This document shows, one piece after another, positions 51,976-61,965 of a stretch of 64,000 nt of DNA. The notes beneath the pieces were generated by a model. That model was given only the letters and a program-made list of their open reading frames with translations. It was not told where the DNA came from and searched no databases. Origin of the DNA: Janibacter alkaliphilus (lineage in GTDB: Bacteria > Actinomycetota > Actinomycetes > Actinomycetales > Dermatophilaceae); NCBI RefSeq assembly GCF_013408565.1, contig NZ_JACBZX010000001.1, forward strand, positions 1,364,001 through 1,428,000, read 5' to 3'. Both the position numbers and the translations under genes were made by a program. Positions within the stretch are counted from its first letter, which is position 1, and each line of letters begins with the position of its first letter.

Positions 51976-52931
51976 CAGTTGGCTCCGGAGAACTCGGACC
52001 GGCGGGAGACGATCCAGCGCGCGATCATGTTGACGATCAGGGTGACGAAGAAGAGGACGAGCCCTGCGGTGATGAGGGTGTTGACGTCGATCCCGCTGGA
52101 CTCGGGGAAGTTCAGCGCGATGTCACCGGCGATGGTGCCCGGGTTGCCCGAGGTGGTGATCACCGAGGTGTAGCGCACCGAGGCGGAGAGGATGATCGCC
52201 ACCGCCATCGTCTCGCCGAGCGCGCGGCCCAGGCCGAGCATGGCGCCGGAGATGATCCCGGACTTTCCGAAGGGGACGACCGCCTGCTGGATCATCTCCC
52301 AGCGGGTGGCGCCCAGGGCCAGCGAGGCCTCCTCGTGCAGCGCCGGGGTCTGCAGGAAGACCTCGCGGTTCACCGCGGTCATGATCGGCAGGATCATGAT
52401 GGCCAGCACCAGGCCGGTGACGAGCATCGAGCGCGGGCTGGCGTTGCCGCCGAAGAACGGCAGCCAGCCGAGGTACTCGTTCAGGCCTCCCTGGACACCC
52501 ATCATCCCGGGCCCGACGACGGTGACGCCCCACAGGCCGAAGATCACCGACGGTACCGCGGCCAGCAGGTCGACGAGGTAGCCCAGAGCGGTGGCCAGCC
52601 GACGCGGCGCGTAGTGGGTGATGAAGAGGGCGATGCCGATGGCCAGCGGGGTGGCGATGATCAGCGCGATCGCCGCCGACATCAGCGTGCCCACGAGCAG
52701 CGGCGCGATGTAGTGCACCAGCCCCTGCCCGCCACGCACCTCGTCCGGTGCCGCGGTGATCGCGGGCCACGCCTCCCAGAAGAGGAAGAACGCGACGAGG
52801 AAGAGGGTGACGAGGATGGTGAGGCCGGCCGAGGCGGAGAGGCCGAGGAAGAGACCGTCGCCGATCCGGCTCTTCGAGCCCTTCAGCTCGGCGCCTCCGG
52901 AGGTCTCCGGGGACTGGGTGGATGTGCTCAC
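51975..52931 (-). CDS. pstC: phosphate ABC transporter permease PstC
   Basis: 318 residues. Six helices, with PLAIGIALFITHYAPRRL, LLAAVPSVIFGLWGV, HEEASLALGATRWEMIQQAVVP (EAA loop) and GRALGETMAVAIIL. GTG 52931 was taken for AGGAG eight bases upstream; the frame extends further upstream without a ribosome site. It follows pstS after a 97-base gap that includes a strong hairpin, so expression of pstCAB may be lower than that of pstS. Confidence 0.95.
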   Translation of the reverse strand: MSTSTQSPETSGGAELKGSKSRIGDGLFLGLSASAGLTILVTLFLVAFFLFWEAWPAITAAPDEVRGGQGLVHYIAPLLVGTLMSAAIALIIATPLAIGIALFITHYAPRRLATALGYLVDLLAAVPSVIFGLWGVTVVGPGMMGVQGGLNEYLGWLPFFGGNASPRSMLVTGLVLAIMILPIMTAVNREVFLQTPALHEEASLALGATRWEMIQQAVVPFGKSGIISGAMLGLGRALGETMAVAIILSASVRYTSVITTSGNPGTIAGDIALNFPESSGIDVNTLITAGLVLFFVTLIVNMIARWIVSRRSEFSGAN

Positions 52932-52976
52932 AGGGGGTGCTCCTGGTCGTGCGAGAGGGGGAGGGGCACGCGCGTC

Positions 52977-53008
52977 GGCGGCGGTCCACGCGATGGTGGA
53001 CCGCCGCC
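52977..53008 (-). terminator. hairpin between pstS and pstC, partial terminator
   Basis: GGCGGCGGTCCAC (52977-52989) is perfectly complementary to 52996-53008, a 13-bp stem with a 6-base loop, 21 bases after the pstS stop. Such hairpins usually let pstS mRNA accumulate over pstCAB. Confidence 0.75.
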
Positions 53009-53028
53009 GCGTCACGTGCGCGTCGAGA

Positions 53029-54132
53029 TCACTCCGAGGCGGAGATCGCGTCGATGGCCTCTTCGGCGCGGCCGCGGAGGTCGTCGCTGATCGGCGCGGA
53101 GCCGGCCTGCTCGGCCGCGGCCTCCTGGCCCTCCTCGCTGACCAGGTAGCTCAGCCAGGCCTTGACGAGCTCGGCCTGCTCGGCGTCGTCGTACTGGGTG
53201 CAGGCGAGCTCGTAGGAGGCGAGCACGACCGGGTAGGTGCCCGACTCGGTGGTGTCGCGCGACAGGTCGGTGGCGTAGTCGTACTGGCCACGGTCCTCGA
53301 CCTGCTCCGAGGCGTCGATGATCTTCGCGGCGGCCTCCGGGGTCGGGCCGACGTACTCCTCGCCCACCTTGACGTTGGCGGCCGGCAGGTCACCGATCTG
53401 CGAGACGTCGGCGTAGCCGATGGCGCCGTCGGCCTGGCCGATGGCGTCGACCACACCGGTGGTGCCCTTGGCGGCGGTGCCGCCGCTGACCGGCCAGTTG
53501 CCGTCGACCTCGTGCGGCCAGCTGTCCTCGGCGGCCGCCGAGAGGTACTCGACGAAGTTCTCGGTGGTGCCGGACTCGTCGGAGCGGTTGACCACGGTGA
53601 TGTCGGTCGAGGGGAGGTCCGCGTCCGGGTTGTCCTCGGCGATGGCCTCGTCGTCCCAGGTGGTGATCTTCTGGTCGAAGATCTGCGCCAGGGTGTCGGG
53701 CGAGAGGTTGAGCTCGTCGACGCCCTCGATGTTGTAGGTGACGGCGATCGGCGAGATGTAGGCGGGGATCTCGATGAGGTTGTCCGCGCCGCCGCACTGC
53801 TCCTGGGCGCCGGTCAGCTCGTCCTCGTCGAGGTAGGCGTCGGAGCCGGCCCACGGCACCCCGCCGCTGACGAACTGCTCGCGGCCGCCGCCGGAGCCCA
53901 CCGGGTCGTAGTTCACCGTCGCCTCGGGGTTGGTCTCCTGGAAGCCGACCTTCCAGGCGTCGACGGCAGCAGCCTGCGCCGACGACCCGGCGCCGCTGAG
54001 GGTGCCGGAGACACCCTCGCCGGAGCCCTCGCCGGAGCCGGTGTCCTCGTTGCTGGCACCGCAGGCGCCGACGGTCAGGGTCAGGGCCATCGCGGCCGAG
54101 AAGGTGAGGGCCTTGCGGCCGGTCGAACGCAT
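53029..54132 (-). CDS. pstS: phosphate-binding lipoprotein PstS
   Basis: 367 residues. A signal peptide with lipobox VGAC (C24) is followed by a Gly/Ser/Glu linker, then the periplasmic binding fold: SGTLSGAGSSAQAAAVDAW, NYDPVGSGGGREQFVSGGVPWAGSD, TVVNRSDESGTTENFVEYL (phosphate-contacting Ser/Arg/Asp residues), and KGTTGVVDAIGQADGAIGYAD. ATG 54132; GTG 54135 is adjacent. First gene of pstSCAB, with PHO boxes 90-130 bases upstream, so induced by phosphate starvation. Confidence 0.97.
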   Translation of the reverse strand: MRSTGRKALTFSAAMALTLTVGACGASNEDTGSGEGSGEGVSGTLSGAGSSAQAAAVDAWKVGFQETNPEATVNYDPVGSGGGREQFVSGGVPWAGSDAYLDEDELTGAQEQCGGADNLIEIPAYISPIAVTYNIEGVDELNLSPDTLAQIFDQKITTWDDEAIAEDNPDADLPSTDITVVNRSDESGTTENFVEYLSAAAEDSWPHEVDGNWPVSGGTAAKGTTGVVDAIGQADGAIGYADVSQIGDLPAANVKVGEEYVGPTPEAAAKIIDASEQVEDRGQYDYATDLSRDTTESGTYPVVLASYELACTQYDDAEQAELVKAWLSYLVSEEGQEAAAEQAGSAPISDDLRGRAEEAIDAISASE

Positions 54133-54206
54133 CACGTCTGGTGAACCTCTCTCACAGGGGAGCTGGCGCGAGGCATCCCCCTCGATGCCCCGTGTCGTAC
54201 GCGGGC

Positions 54207-54261
54207 AACCTAGGAAGCGACGGTGACCGGACGTACCGAGCCCGGTGAACGAGCGGTGAAC
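54207..54261 (-). promoter_or_regulatory. pstS promoter with PHO box
   Basis: On the plus strand GGTGACC (54222), GGTGAAC (54244) and GGTGAAC (54255) fall on an 11-bp grid; read toward pstS this is GTTCACC-N4-GTTCACC, the classic PhoP direct repeat. TAGGTT on the minus strand (54207-54212) is the likely -10 box. Activation by phosphorylated PhoP under low phosphate is the expected logic. Confidence 0.75.
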
Positions 54262-54343
54262 CGGCCGTGCACACTGCGTGCGCCCGCGATCGTGGCGCGC
54301 GCCGCGGCGCCCGGTGAGCCAGAGTTGTGCGGTTCGGGAGGGG

Positions 54344-55297
54344 CTACGCGCGGTCCCGCGGGTGGTGCCGCTCGGCCGCCACCACCCGGGCGTCGGCCCC
54401 GGTGCCGACGACGTGCAGCAGCAGCACCTCGCCCTTCGCCATCCCGGTCTCCAGGGCGTCGCTGACCACCGACCGCGCCAGCAGCCCGTCGTCGCCGCGC
54501 GGCTCGACCCGCGCCAGCACCTCGTCGACCAGCCCGAGCAGCGTGGGGCCGTGGCTGCACAGCGCGCTCGCCACGCCGCGGTCGAAGACCCGGCGCAGGT
54601 GGTGCGGCGCCTTCGCCGGGTCGACGGCGTAGCCCTCCTCGGAGAGCCCCGGCTTGGTGCGCAGCTTGACCCCGAGCGCGGTGGCGAAGGGGGCGAGCGT
54701 GTCCGCGGCCCGGGTCGAGGGGCTGGTCACCAGCCGCTGCACGTCGTAGGCGCCGAGCAGCGGGACCAGCTCCCCGGCCTGCAGCGCCCCGATGTCGTCG
54801 AGCGGGCGCAGCCAGTCGTCACCGGTCCAGCCGCCGCGCGGCTGCGCCTTGGCGTGCCGCACCAGCGCCAGCGGCCACGAGGAGAGCACCCCGCGGGCGT
54901 CCGCCTCGGCGAGCGCGGCGAGCTGGTCCTGGTCGTGGGCGTAGCTGAGCCGACGGGCTGCGGTCGGCAGGTCCAGCCAGGCCACCTCGTCCACCTCGTG
55001 CTCCAGCGCGCCGTCGCCGCCGGCCACCTCGGCCGCCCAGTAGCGCACCTCCTTCACCTGCCGCCGGCCGTTGCCGGCGGTGTAGGTGGAGGTGGGCAGC
55101 GGCAGCCCGAGCCGCACCCGCAGCCCGGTCTCCTCGAGCGTCTCGCGCACCGCGGCGGCCGGGAAGGCCTCGCCGGGGTCGAGCTTGCCCTTCGGCCAGG
55201 ACCAGTCGTCGTAGCGGGGCCGGTGCACCATGGCCACCTGCAGCGCACCGCGGCGGCGCCGCCAGGGGAGGGTGCCTGCGGCGAGGACGGCGGCCAT
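54344..55297 (-). CDS. Nudix hydrolase fused to histidine phosphatase (MutT1-like)
   Basis: 317 residues. Residues 1-140: Nudix domain with the box GKLDPGEAFPAAAV followed by RETLEETGL, and WPKGKLD just before it. Residues about 150-315: SixA/RHG phosphatase with LVRHAKAQPRGGW, VTSPSTRAADTL and the second His in LCSHGPTL. This two-domain plan matches mycobacterial MutT1, which hydrolyses 8-oxo-(d)GTP and diadenosine polyphosphates. ATG 55297. It follows ppk by two bases, so they are co-transcribed. Confidence 0.9.
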   Translation of the reverse strand: MAAVLAAGTLPWRRRRGALQVAMVHRPRYDDWSWPKGKLDPGEAFPAAAVRETLEETGLRVRLGLPLPTSTYTAGNGRRQVKEVRYWAAEVAGGDGALEHEVDEVAWLDLPTAARRLSYAHDQDQLAALAEADARGVLSSWPLALVRHAKAQPRGGWTGDDWLRPLDDIGALQAGELVPLLGAYDVQRLVTSPSTRAADTLAPFATALGVKLRTKPGLSEEGYAVDPAKAPHHLRRVFDRGVASALCSHGPTLLGLVDEVLARVEPRGDDGLLARSVVSDALETGMAKGEVLLLHVVGTGADARVVAAERHHPRDRA

Positions 55298-55299
55298 GC

Positions 55300-57573
55300 T
55301 CAGCGCCGCGCCTTGCGGCGACGCTTGGCGTGCGCCCCGATGAGCCAGGACTGCACGTCCGGCAGGGGCTCGCCGGCCGCGTCCCGGTGCTCCCGGATCC
55401 ACCGGCCGTCCCCGTCCAGCGCCCAGTGCGAGTACTCCTCGGACATGCCGCGCCGCAACAGGTCGAAGAGCAGGTCGACGTGCCGCGGCTCGGTGATCCG
55501 CACCAGCGCCTCGACCCGACGGTCGAGGTTGCGGTGCATCATGTCGGCGCTGCCGATCCAGGCCTCTCGCTCCTCCCCGGAGCCGAAGAGGAAGATCCGG
55601 CTGTGCTCGAGGAAGCGACCGAGCACCGAGTGCACCCGGATGTTCTCGCTGAGCCCGGGCACCCCCGGCCGCAGCGCGCAGATGCCGCGCACCCACACGT
55701 CGACCTCGACGCCGGCCTGGCTGGCCCGGTAGAGCGCGTCGATGATCTGCTCGTCCACGATCGAGTTGACCTTGATCGCCACGTAGCCGTCGCCGGAGCG
55801 TCCCTGGCGGGCGATCTGTTTCTCGATCCGGTCGACGAGCCCGTCGCGGATCGAGCGCGGGGCCACCAGCAGCCGCTTGAACTTGCTGCGCGGGGCCACC
55901 CCCGAGAGCTGGTTGAAGAGCTTGGTGAGGTCCTCGCCGACCTCCGGGTCGGCGGTGAGCAGCCCGAAGTCCTCGTACAACCGGGCGGTCTTGGGGTTGT
56001 AGTTCCCGGTCCCGACGTGGCAGTAGCGGCGGACCCCTTCGGCCTCCTGGCGGACCACCAGGGAGAGCTTGCAGTGGGTCTTCAGCCCGACGATGCCGTA
56101 GACCACGTGCACCCCGGAGTGCTCCAGCTTGCGGGCCCACTCGATGTTGTTCTGCTCGTCGAAGCGCGCCTTGATCTCGACGACCGCGAGCACCTGCTTG
56201 CCGGCCTCGGCGGCGTCGATGAGCGCGTCGACGATCGGGCTGTCCCCGCTGGTGCGGTAGAGGGTCTGCTTGATCGCCAGCACCTTCGGGTCGGCCGCGG
56301 CCTGCTCGATGAAGGCCTGCACCGAGGTGGAGAAGGAGTCGTAGGGGTGCTGCAGCAGCACGTCCTGGCGACGGATCTTGTCGATGATCGAGCGCGCCTT
56401 GGCCGACTCGGTGGGCGCCAGCTCGGCGTTGGTCCGGGCGACGAAGGGCGGGTAGTGCAGGTCGCTGCGGTCGATGTCGGCGATGTCGTTGAGCCCGCGC
56501 AGGTCCAGCGGCGCCGGCAGCCGGTAGACCTCCTCGTCGGTCACCCCGAGCTCGCGCACCAGCAGGTCCATGACGTGGTCGTCCATGTCCTCGTCGACCT
56601 CGAGGCGCACCGGCGGGCCGAAGCGGCGCCGGGTCAGCTCCCGCTCCAGCGCGGTGAGCAGGTTCTCGTTGTCGTCCTCCTCGACCTCGAGGTCCTCGTT
56701 GCGGGTGACCCGGAAGGTGTAGTGCTCGTGCACCTCCATGCCGGGGAAGAGCTGGTCGAGGTGCGCGGCGATGACGTCCTCGAGCGGCATGAAGCGGGCC
56801 TCGAAGAGGTCGGAGGTCACCGAGGCCCCGGCCCGGCGCACCTTCATGAAGCGCGGCAGCGACGGCGGCACCTTGACCCGGGCGAAGTGCTCCTTGCCGG
56901 TCTTGGGGTTGATGAGGATGACCGCGAGGTTCAGCGACAGCCCGGAGATGTACGGGAAGGGATGGGCCGGGTCCACCGCCAGCGGGGTGAGCACCGGGAA
57001 GATCTGCTCGGTGAAGAGGTCGCCCAGGCGCTCCTGCTCGGCGTCCTCGATGTCGCTCCACCGGACGATCGTGATGCCCTCCTCGGCCAGCGCCGGGCGC
57101 ACCTCGTCCTCGAAGATCCGGGCCTGCACCCGGGTCAGGTCGTGGGCGACGACGGAGATCTGCTCGAGCACCTCCCGCGGCTCCAGCCCGGAGGCGGAGC
57201 GCACGGCGATGCCGGTGGCGATCCGCCGCTTCAGCCCGGCCACCCGGACCATGAAGAACTCGTCGAGGTTGCTGGTGAAGATCGCCAGGAAGCGGGCCCG
57301 CTCCAGCAGCGGGACGTCCTCGTCGGCGGCCAGCTGCAGCACCCGCTCGTTGAACTGCAGCCAGCTGATCTCGCGGTCGAGGAAGCGGTCGGCCGGCAGC
57401 GAGCTGTCCTGCTCGGCGTCCTCGTCGCTGGCCGCGCGCACGAAGCGCCCGTTCGCCGCCCGCGGCCGCAGCCACGGGTTCGCGGTGGGCGAGGAGGTGG
57501 TGATCGAGACGTCGGACGAGCGGGCGCCGCCGTCCCCGGTCCGGGTCTCCTGGGTGCTCTCCGGCTGCGGCAT
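55300..57573 (-). CDS. ppk: polyphosphate kinase, RNA degradosome-associated type
   Basis: 757 residues. An N-terminal helical domain begins after a 60-residue disordered tail: [20 protein letters not shown] and [20 protein letters not shown]. Catalytic part: [44 protein letters not shown] with the phosphorylated His (about residue 500), [21 protein letters not shown] and [15 protein letters not shown]. Makes polyphosphate from ATP. I chose ATG 57573 since GGAAGG is nine bases upstream; ATG 57582 is almost on top of that site. Adjacent to pst genes, consistent with phosphate storage. Confidence 0.95.
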   Translation of the reverse strand: MPQPESTQETRTGDGGARSSDVSITTSSPTANPWLRPRAANGRFVRAASDEDAEQDSSLPADRFLDREISWLQFNERVLQLAADEDVPLLERARFLAIFTSNLDEFFMVRVAGLKRRIATGIAVRSASGLEPREVLEQISVVAHDLTRVQARIFEDEVRPALAEEGITIVRWSDIEDAEQERLGDLFTEQIFPVLTPLAVDPAHPFPYISGLSLNLAVILINPKTGKEHFARVKVPPSLPRFMKVRRAGASVTSDLFEARFMPLEDVIAAHLDQLFPGMEVHEHYTFRVTRNEDLEVEEDDNENLLTALERELTRRRFGPPVRLEVDEDMDDHVMDLLVRELGVTDEEVYRLPAPLDLRGLNDIADIDRSDLHYPPFVARTNAELAPTESAKARSIIDKIRRQDVLLQHPYDSFSTSVQAFIEQAAADPKVLAIKQTLYRTSGDSPIVDALIDAAEAGKQVLAVVEIKARFDEQNNIEWARKLEHSGVHVVYGIVGLKTHCKLSLVVRQEAEGVRRYCHVGTGNYNPKTARLYEDFGLLTADPEVGEDLTKLFNQLSGVAPRSKFKRLLVAPRSIRDGLVDRIEKQIARQGRSGDGYVAIKVNSIVDEQIIDALYRASQAGVEVDVWVRGICALRPGVPGLSENIRVHSVLGRFLEHSRIFLFGSGEEREAWIGSADMMHRNLDRRVEALVRITEPRHVDLLFDLLRRGMSEEYSHWALDGDGRWIREHRDAAGEPLPDVQSWLIGAHAKRRRKARR

Positions 57574-57590
57574 GACGCCCATCCTTCCAG

Positions 57591-58490
57591 TCAGCGTTGA
57601 ACGGCCCGTGAATACATGACGTGCGCGTCCCGGCGCACGAAGCCCACCCTGCCGTAGGTGGCCAGCGCGGGCGCGTTGTCGCCCTCGACGTAGAGCTCCA
57701 CCTCGCCCAGCCCGAGCCCGGCCAGGTGCGCCAGCCCGAGCCTCGTCAGCGGCCCGGCCAGCCCGCGCCCCTGGTGGTCCGGGCGAACGCCGACGACGTA
57801 GACCTCGCCGACGCCGTCCTCCACCTTCGTCCAGTGGAAGCCGACGATCTCCTCGCGCCCGGCCTCACCCTCGCTCTCGCCCTCGACGAGCAGCAGCAGC
57901 CCGGCCGGGTTGAACCAGTCCAGGCCCATCCGCTCGTCCAGACCTGTCTGGTCGAGGGCACCCTGCTCCGGGTGGTCGGCGAAGGCGGCGGCATTGACCG
58001 CCAGCAGCTCGGTGTCGTCCTGGCCGGGGACGAAGGGGCGCACCCGCACCCCGTCGGGGAGGTCGGGGGCGCTCGCGTCGTCGCGGGTGAGCGGCCGGGC
58101 CAGCACGAGCAGCTCGCGGGAGACCTCGAGACCGAGGGCGGCAGCCAGGGCGCGCGCGGCCGGCAGATCGCCGTGGGCCCACAGCCGGGCGTCGCCGCGC
58201 TCGTCGAGGACGTCCTGCACCAGCGCCCGACCCAGCCCGCGGCGGCGGGCGTCTGGGACGACGAGCGCCTCCGCCGAGCCGTCCTCGGCCAGGCCGGCGT
58301 AGCCGAGCACCGCGCCGTCGGGGGTGCCGTCGGCGGTGATCAGCCGGTGGTTGCCCGGGCGGGTCAGGGCCAGCTCGAAGGCCTCACCCAGCGGGGCCAC
58401 CCCGTCGGTCGCGCGGGCGGCCGACGCCGCAGCGAGCACCGCCTGGGGGTCGGGCAGCTCGCGCAGCCGGGTCACGTCCGCGGTGCTCAT
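57591..58490 (-). CDS. mshD: mycothiol synthase MshD
   Basis: 299 residues, tandem GNAT acetyltransferase domains. The C-terminal domain has [36 protein letters not shown] and [21 protein letters not shown], the MshD hallmarks; the N-terminal one ([15 protein letters not shown]) is degenerate. It acetylates Cys-GlcN-Ins in the last step of mycothiol synthesis. ATG 58490 overlaps the glnR-like stop as ATGA. The glnR-mshD order is the same as in mycobacteria. Confidence 0.94.
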   Translation of the reverse strand: MSTADVTRLRELPDPQAVLAAASAARATDGVAPLGEAFELALTRPGNHRLITADGTPDGAVLGYAGLAEDGSAEALVVPDARRRGLGRALVQDVLDERGDARLWAHGDLPAARALAAALGLEVSRELLVLARPLTRDDASAPDLPDGVRVRPFVPGQDDTELLAVNAAAFADHPEQGALDQTGLDERMGLDWFNPAGLLLLVEGESEGEAGREEIVGFHWTKVEDGVGEVYVVGVRPDHQGRGLAGPLTRLGLAHLAGLGLGEVELYVEGDNAPALATYGRVGFVRRDAHVMYSRAVQR

Positions 58491-59197
58491 GAGACCCCCA
58501 CCGGGACCTCGGCCTCGACCTCGTCGGGGCTCTCCGGGACGAAGCGGTAGCCGACGTTGCGCACGGTGCCGATGAGCACCTCGTGCTCGCTCCCGAGCTT
58601 GGCGCGCAGCCGGCGGACGTGCACGTCCACGGTCCGGGTGCCGCCGTAGTAGTCGTACCCCCAGACCTCCTGCAGCAGCTGGGCCCGGGTGAAGACGCGG
58701 CCGGGGTGCTGGGCGAGGTACTTCAGCAGCTCGAACTCCTTGTAGGTCAGGTCCAGCGGCCGGCCGCGCAGCCGCGCGGAGTAGCTGGCCTCGTCGATGG
58801 TCAGGTCGCCGGTGGTGATCCGCTCGGCGGCCTCGTCGTCGTCCTCGCCGGCGCGCGAGGTGGCCAGCCGGATCCGCGCCTCGACCTCGGCCGGGCCGGC
58901 GCTGTCGAGGACGACGTCGTCCACGCCCCACTCCCCGTTGAGGGCGGTGAGGCCCCCTTCGGTGAGGATCGCGATCACCGGCGAGGAGGTGCCGGCGGTG
59001 CGGATCAGCCGGGTGAGCGAGCGGGCCTGCACGAGCTCGCGGCGGGCGTCGACGAGGATGACGTCCACCGGCGGCGCCTCGACCAGCGCCGACGCCTCCG
59101 CCGGGGAGGTGCGCACCAGGTGGCCCAGCAGCCCCAGCGCCGGGAGGACCTCGGCGCTGGGCGCGAGGTCGTCCGTGAGCAGGAGCAGGCGGGCCAT
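58487..59197 (-). CDS. glnR: GlnR-like OmpR-family transcriptional regulator
   Basis: 236 residues. The N-terminal receiver-like part lacks the usual acidic triad but has [19 protein letters not shown], a GlnR-type signature with the lone conserved Asp. The C-terminal winged helix has [40 protein letters not shown] and [13 protein letters not shown]. In mycobacteria and Streptomyces GlnR controls nitrogen assimilation without a cognate kinase; synteny with mshD supports the name. ATG 59197 has GGAGG four bases upstream. Confidence 0.83.
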   Translation of the reverse strand: MARLLLLTDDLAPSAEVLPALGLLGHLVRTSPAEASALVEAPPVDVILVDARRELVQARSLTRLIRTAGTSSPVIAILTEGGLTALNGEWGVDDVVLDSAGPAEVEARIRLATSRAGEDDDEAAERITTGDLTIDEASYSARLRGRPLDLTYKEFELLKYLAQHPGRVFTRAQLLQEVWGYDYYGGTRTVDVHVRRLRAKLGSEHEVLIGTVRNVGYRFVPESPDEVEAEVPVGVS

Positions 59198-59266
59198 GAC
59201 CTCCAGGATATGCCTGTTGCTCGCGGCGCCGCCGAGGGTGACACCACGCGGGATAGGGTCGCCCCC

Positions 59267-60106
59267 GTGACGTCCGAGCGGTCCGCCGAGCCGGTGACGC
59301 GCGCCACGCTGCGTGCCCGGCACGTCGGTGACCCGGCCGCCGCCCCCCTGGACCCCGAGGCTCCGCCCGCTCGCCCGCGACCGCTGGTCGCCGTCGGCGC
59401 CGTGCTCGCCGGGCTGGTGCTGGCGGGTCTCTCGCGGCTCGACGGCAGCCTGCCGCTGATCGTCGGCTACCTCGTCCTCGGGCTGGTGGTGGTCGTCGGC
59501 TGGCCCCGGTTGCTCGGCTCGGCCACGCCGGTCGGGTCGTCGTTGGTGCTGCTCACCGCGCTGGTCGGCATCGCCACCGCGCTCGCGGTGCGCGAGCCGG
59601 TCGACCTCGCGCTGGTCACCGTCGGGGTCGGCGCGGGCGTCGTCGCGATGTGCCTGCAGCCGCTGGTCCAGGCCCCGGCGCGGGAGACGCTGGCGGCGCA
59701 CCTGGCCGCCTCCGCCCTGGGGATCGCCGTGCTCACCTGCGGGGCGGTGCTGCTCACCGCGCCGGCCACCGGCGGCTACCCGGTGGCCGTCGCCGGGGTG
59801 GCCGTGGCCGTCGCGGCGGTCGCCGACCTGGCCACCGAGCGCCCCGGTCGCCAGGCGTGGATGCTGCCGGTGGCGGTGCTGCTCGGCGGGCTCGGCGGCC
59901 TGGCGACCAGCCTGGCCCTCGACGGAGGGCTCGGCGCCTGGGCGGCGCTGCTGGGGATGCTCGTCGCCGGGGTGGCCCTCTGCCTGCGCCGGATGCTCGC
60001 CCAGCTCCCGGCGATCGACTCGGCGGCGGCACCGGCGGCCGGCGTGGCCTCGGTGCTCGTCGTCGGCCCGGTGGTCCACCTGCTCGCCCGGGCGCTGCTG
60101 GGCTGA
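59267..60106 (+). CDS. unknown integral membrane protein
   Basis: 279 residues. A basic, Pro-rich N-terminal tail (1-40) precedes about seven hydrophobic helices rich in Val/Leu/Ala/Gly. No conserved catalytic residue or named family is apparent. GTG 59267 is 7 bases after TAGGGT with no ribosome site, the leaderless pattern. It is divergent from glnR (69 bases between), which could regulate it. A longer frame starting at 58583 is the shadow of glnR. Confidence 0.8.
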   Translation: MTSERSAEPVTRATLRARHVGDPAAAPLDPEAPPARPRPLVAVGAVLAGLVLAGLSRLDGSLPLIVGYLVLGLVVVVGWPRLLGSATPVGSSLVLLTALVGIATALAVREPVDLALVTVGVGAGVVAMCLQPLVQAPARETLAAHLAASALGIAVLTCGAVLLTAPATGGYPVAVAGVAVAVAAVADLATERPGRQAWMLPVAVLLGGLGGLATSLALDGGLGAWAALLGMLVAGVALCLRRMLAQLPAIDSAAAPAAGVASVLVVGPVVHLLARALLG

Positions 60107-60154
60107 GCCGGGCGCCGCTGGGGCTGGTCGCCCTTCGGCACCTAGCATGGGGCG

Positions 60155-60649
60155 GTGTTCACCATCGACCCCACGCTGCACCCGGACATCGCCCCGCTCG
60201 CCTGGCTGGTCGGCCGCTGGGAGGGCGCCGGCGTGGTCGGCTACCCCACCATGGAGTCCGCCAACTTCGGCCAGGAGGTCTTCGTCACCCACGACGGTCG
60301 GCCCTTCCTCACCTGGCTGAGCCAGACCTGGCTGCTGGACGAGCAGGGCGAGAAGACCGAGCCCTACGCCACCGAGACCGGCTACTGGCGGGCGGCCGGC
60401 GAGGGCGAGGTGGAGCTGCTGCTGGCGCACCCGACCGGGATCGTCGAGATGTACTACGGCAGCGTCGAGCCGGCCCGGGTCGAGCTGAAGACCGACGGCG
60501 TCATCCGCAGCTCGGGTGCCGCCGACTACTCCGCCGCGCAGCGGATGTACGGCTACGTGAACAGCAACCTCATGTGGGTGATGGACATGGCCGCCGAGGG
60601 GCACCCGATGACCAGCCACATGAGCGCGGAGCTCAAGCGCGTCGAGTGA
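60155..60649 (+). CDS. nitrobindin-like heme-binding beta-barrel protein
   Basis: 164 residues. [19 protein letters not shown] holds the GXWXGXG motif of the fatty-acid-binding-like THAP4/nitrobindin family; [20 protein letters not shown], then [12 protein letters not shown], and the C-terminal [12 protein letters not shown] with the His expected to bind heme. It may detoxify peroxynitrite or bind NO. GTG 60155 is six bases after TAGCAT (leaderless type). Confidence 0.92.
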   Translation: MFTIDPTLHPDIAPLAWLVGRWEGAGVVGYPTMESANFGQEVFVTHDGRPFLTWLSQTWLLDEQGEKTEPYATETGYWRAAGEGEVELLLAHPTGIVEMYYGSVEPARVELKTDGVIRSSGAADYSAAQRMYGYVNSNLMWVMDMAAEGHPMTSHMSAELKRVE

Positions 60650-60741
60650 GCCCGGGGCCGCCGAGCCGCTGCCGGTGGTCCCCCGTCACCGGTACCCGGG
60701 CGAGGGTCGAGGGCGGAGAGGCGGGGACGTAGATTGGTGGC

Positions 60742-61770
60742 ATGACCGATCTCGCGCCGTCCGTGCTGCTGGACACCCGTGGGGCCGTCCCCGGCGACGG
60801 CCCGGACGCTGGCGTGGCCGCCCACTACGGCGACCCGGTGCGCGAGCAGCGGCTGCTGCAGGAGGGCCTGGGCGTCGTCGACCTCTCGCACCGCGGGGTG
60901 GTCCGGCTGCGCGGGCGGGACCGGCTCTCCTGGCTGCACTCGCTCACCTCGCAGCAGCTGACCGACCTGGCCCCGCGCGCCTCCGCCGAGTCGCTCGTGC
61001 TCAGCCCCAAGGGGCACGTCGAGCATGCCCTGCACGTCGTCGACGACGGTGAGCAGACCTGGATCACCGTCGAGCCCGGGACCGCGCCGCAGCTGGCCGG
61101 CTGGCTGGACTCGATGCGCTTCATGCTCGACGTCACCGTCGAGGACGTCACCGACGACTTCGCCGTCCTGGGCGAGCCGATCGGACGGGCCGGCGTCGAC
61201 GGCGAGCCGCCGACCTGGGTGGACCCGTGGCCCGGGCCGGTCGGCGACACCGCCGAGTACGGCCCGCCCACCGACGATCACCCCGCGCGTGACCGGGCCT
61301 GGCGCGAGCTGGTGGTGCCCCGCGGCGAGCTGGCCGACCACGTCGGCGACCGGGACCTCGTCGGCACCTGGGCGGCCGAGGCGCTGCGGGTGGTGGCCTG
61401 GCGGCCCCGGCTGGGCGTCGACACCGACCACCGCACGATCGCCCACGAGCTCGACTGGCTGCGCACCGCGGTCCACCTGCACAAGGGGTGCTACCGCGGG
61501 CAGGAGACGATCGCCCGGGTGCACAACCTGGGGCGTCCGCCGCGCCGGCTGGTCTTCCTCCACCTCGACGGCTCCGGGCACCTGCTGCCCGAGGCCGGCG
61601 CCGAGATCCGCCTCGGCGAGCGGGCCGTCGGCCGGCTGACCAGCATCGCCCGCCACCACGAGGACGGGCCGGTGGGCCTGGCGGTGGTCAAGCGCTCCAC
61701 CGACCCGGAGGCCACGCTGCTCGTCACCGGTGACGTGACCGCGGCGCAGACGCTCGTCGTCGCCCCCTGA
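60742..61770 (+). CDS. ygfZ: folate-binding protein YgfZ
   Basis: 342 residues, glycine-cleavage-T-like fold. Key motif KGCYRGQE at 248-255 with the conserved Cys, in HLHKGCYRGQETIARVHNLG. It helps Fe-S enzyme maintenance, likely in a folate-dependent step. ATG 60742 is six bases after TAGATT, with no clear ribosome site. Followed by a 21-bp inverted repeat. Family member of normal length. Confidence 0.93.
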   Translation: MTDLAPSVLLDTRGAVPGDGPDAGVAAHYGDPVREQRLLQEGLGVVDLSHRGVVRLRGRDRLSWLHSLTSQQLTDLAPRASAESLVLSPKGHVEHALHVVDDGEQTWITVEPGTAPQLAGWLDSMRFMLDVTVEDVTDDFAVLGEPIGRAGVDGEPPTWVDPWPGPVGDTAEYGPPTDDHPARDRAWRELVVPRGELADHVGDRDLVGTWAAEALRVVAWRPRLGVDTDHRTIAHELDWLRTAVHLHKGCYRGQETIARVHNLGRPPRRLVFLHLDGSGHLLPEAGAEIRLGERAVGRLTSIARHHEDGPVGLAVVKRSTDPEATLLVTGDVTAAQTLVVAP

Positions 61771-61809
61771 CCCCCTTCGTCTCCCACCCCGACATCGCCG
61801 CCTAGAGAC

Positions 61810-61863
61810 CCGGCTACCACGCAGTAAGTGTCGTGATCACAGCACTTACTGCGTGGTAGCCGG
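61810..61863. repeat. 21-bp perfect inverted repeat
   Basis: 61810-61830 (CCGGCTACCACGCAGTAAGT...) is perfectly complementary to 61843-61863, loop TCGTGATCACAG. The stem is only moderately GC-rich, unlike terminators elsewhere in the window, and there is no T-run. Could be a terminator of ygfZ, a protein-binding site or a dispersed palindromic repeat. Confidence 0.85.
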
Positions 61864-61935
61864 TTCTTGTGGGTGCCGCGGGGGGAAGGGGGAGTGAGGG
61901 AGGTCACGGCCGGTTCTCGCGTCTGCAGTTTGCAT

Positions 61936-61955
61936 GTGCTTGCTGCAGCAAGCAC
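61936..61955. promoter_or_regulatory. 20-bp perfect palindrome, operator of the HTH gene
   Basis: GTGCTTGCTGCAGCAAGCAC reads the same on both strands. It ends 10 bases before ATG 61966 (one base before ATG 61957), the right place for autorepression by the encoded HTH protein. Confidence 0.75.
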
Positions 61956-61965
61956 AATGGAAGAC

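Noticed and set aside
54344..57475. 1043-residue minus-strand protein
   Set aside because: The frame is the Nudix gene extended upstream through the ppk gene; the ppk frame carries the conserved motifs in that part.
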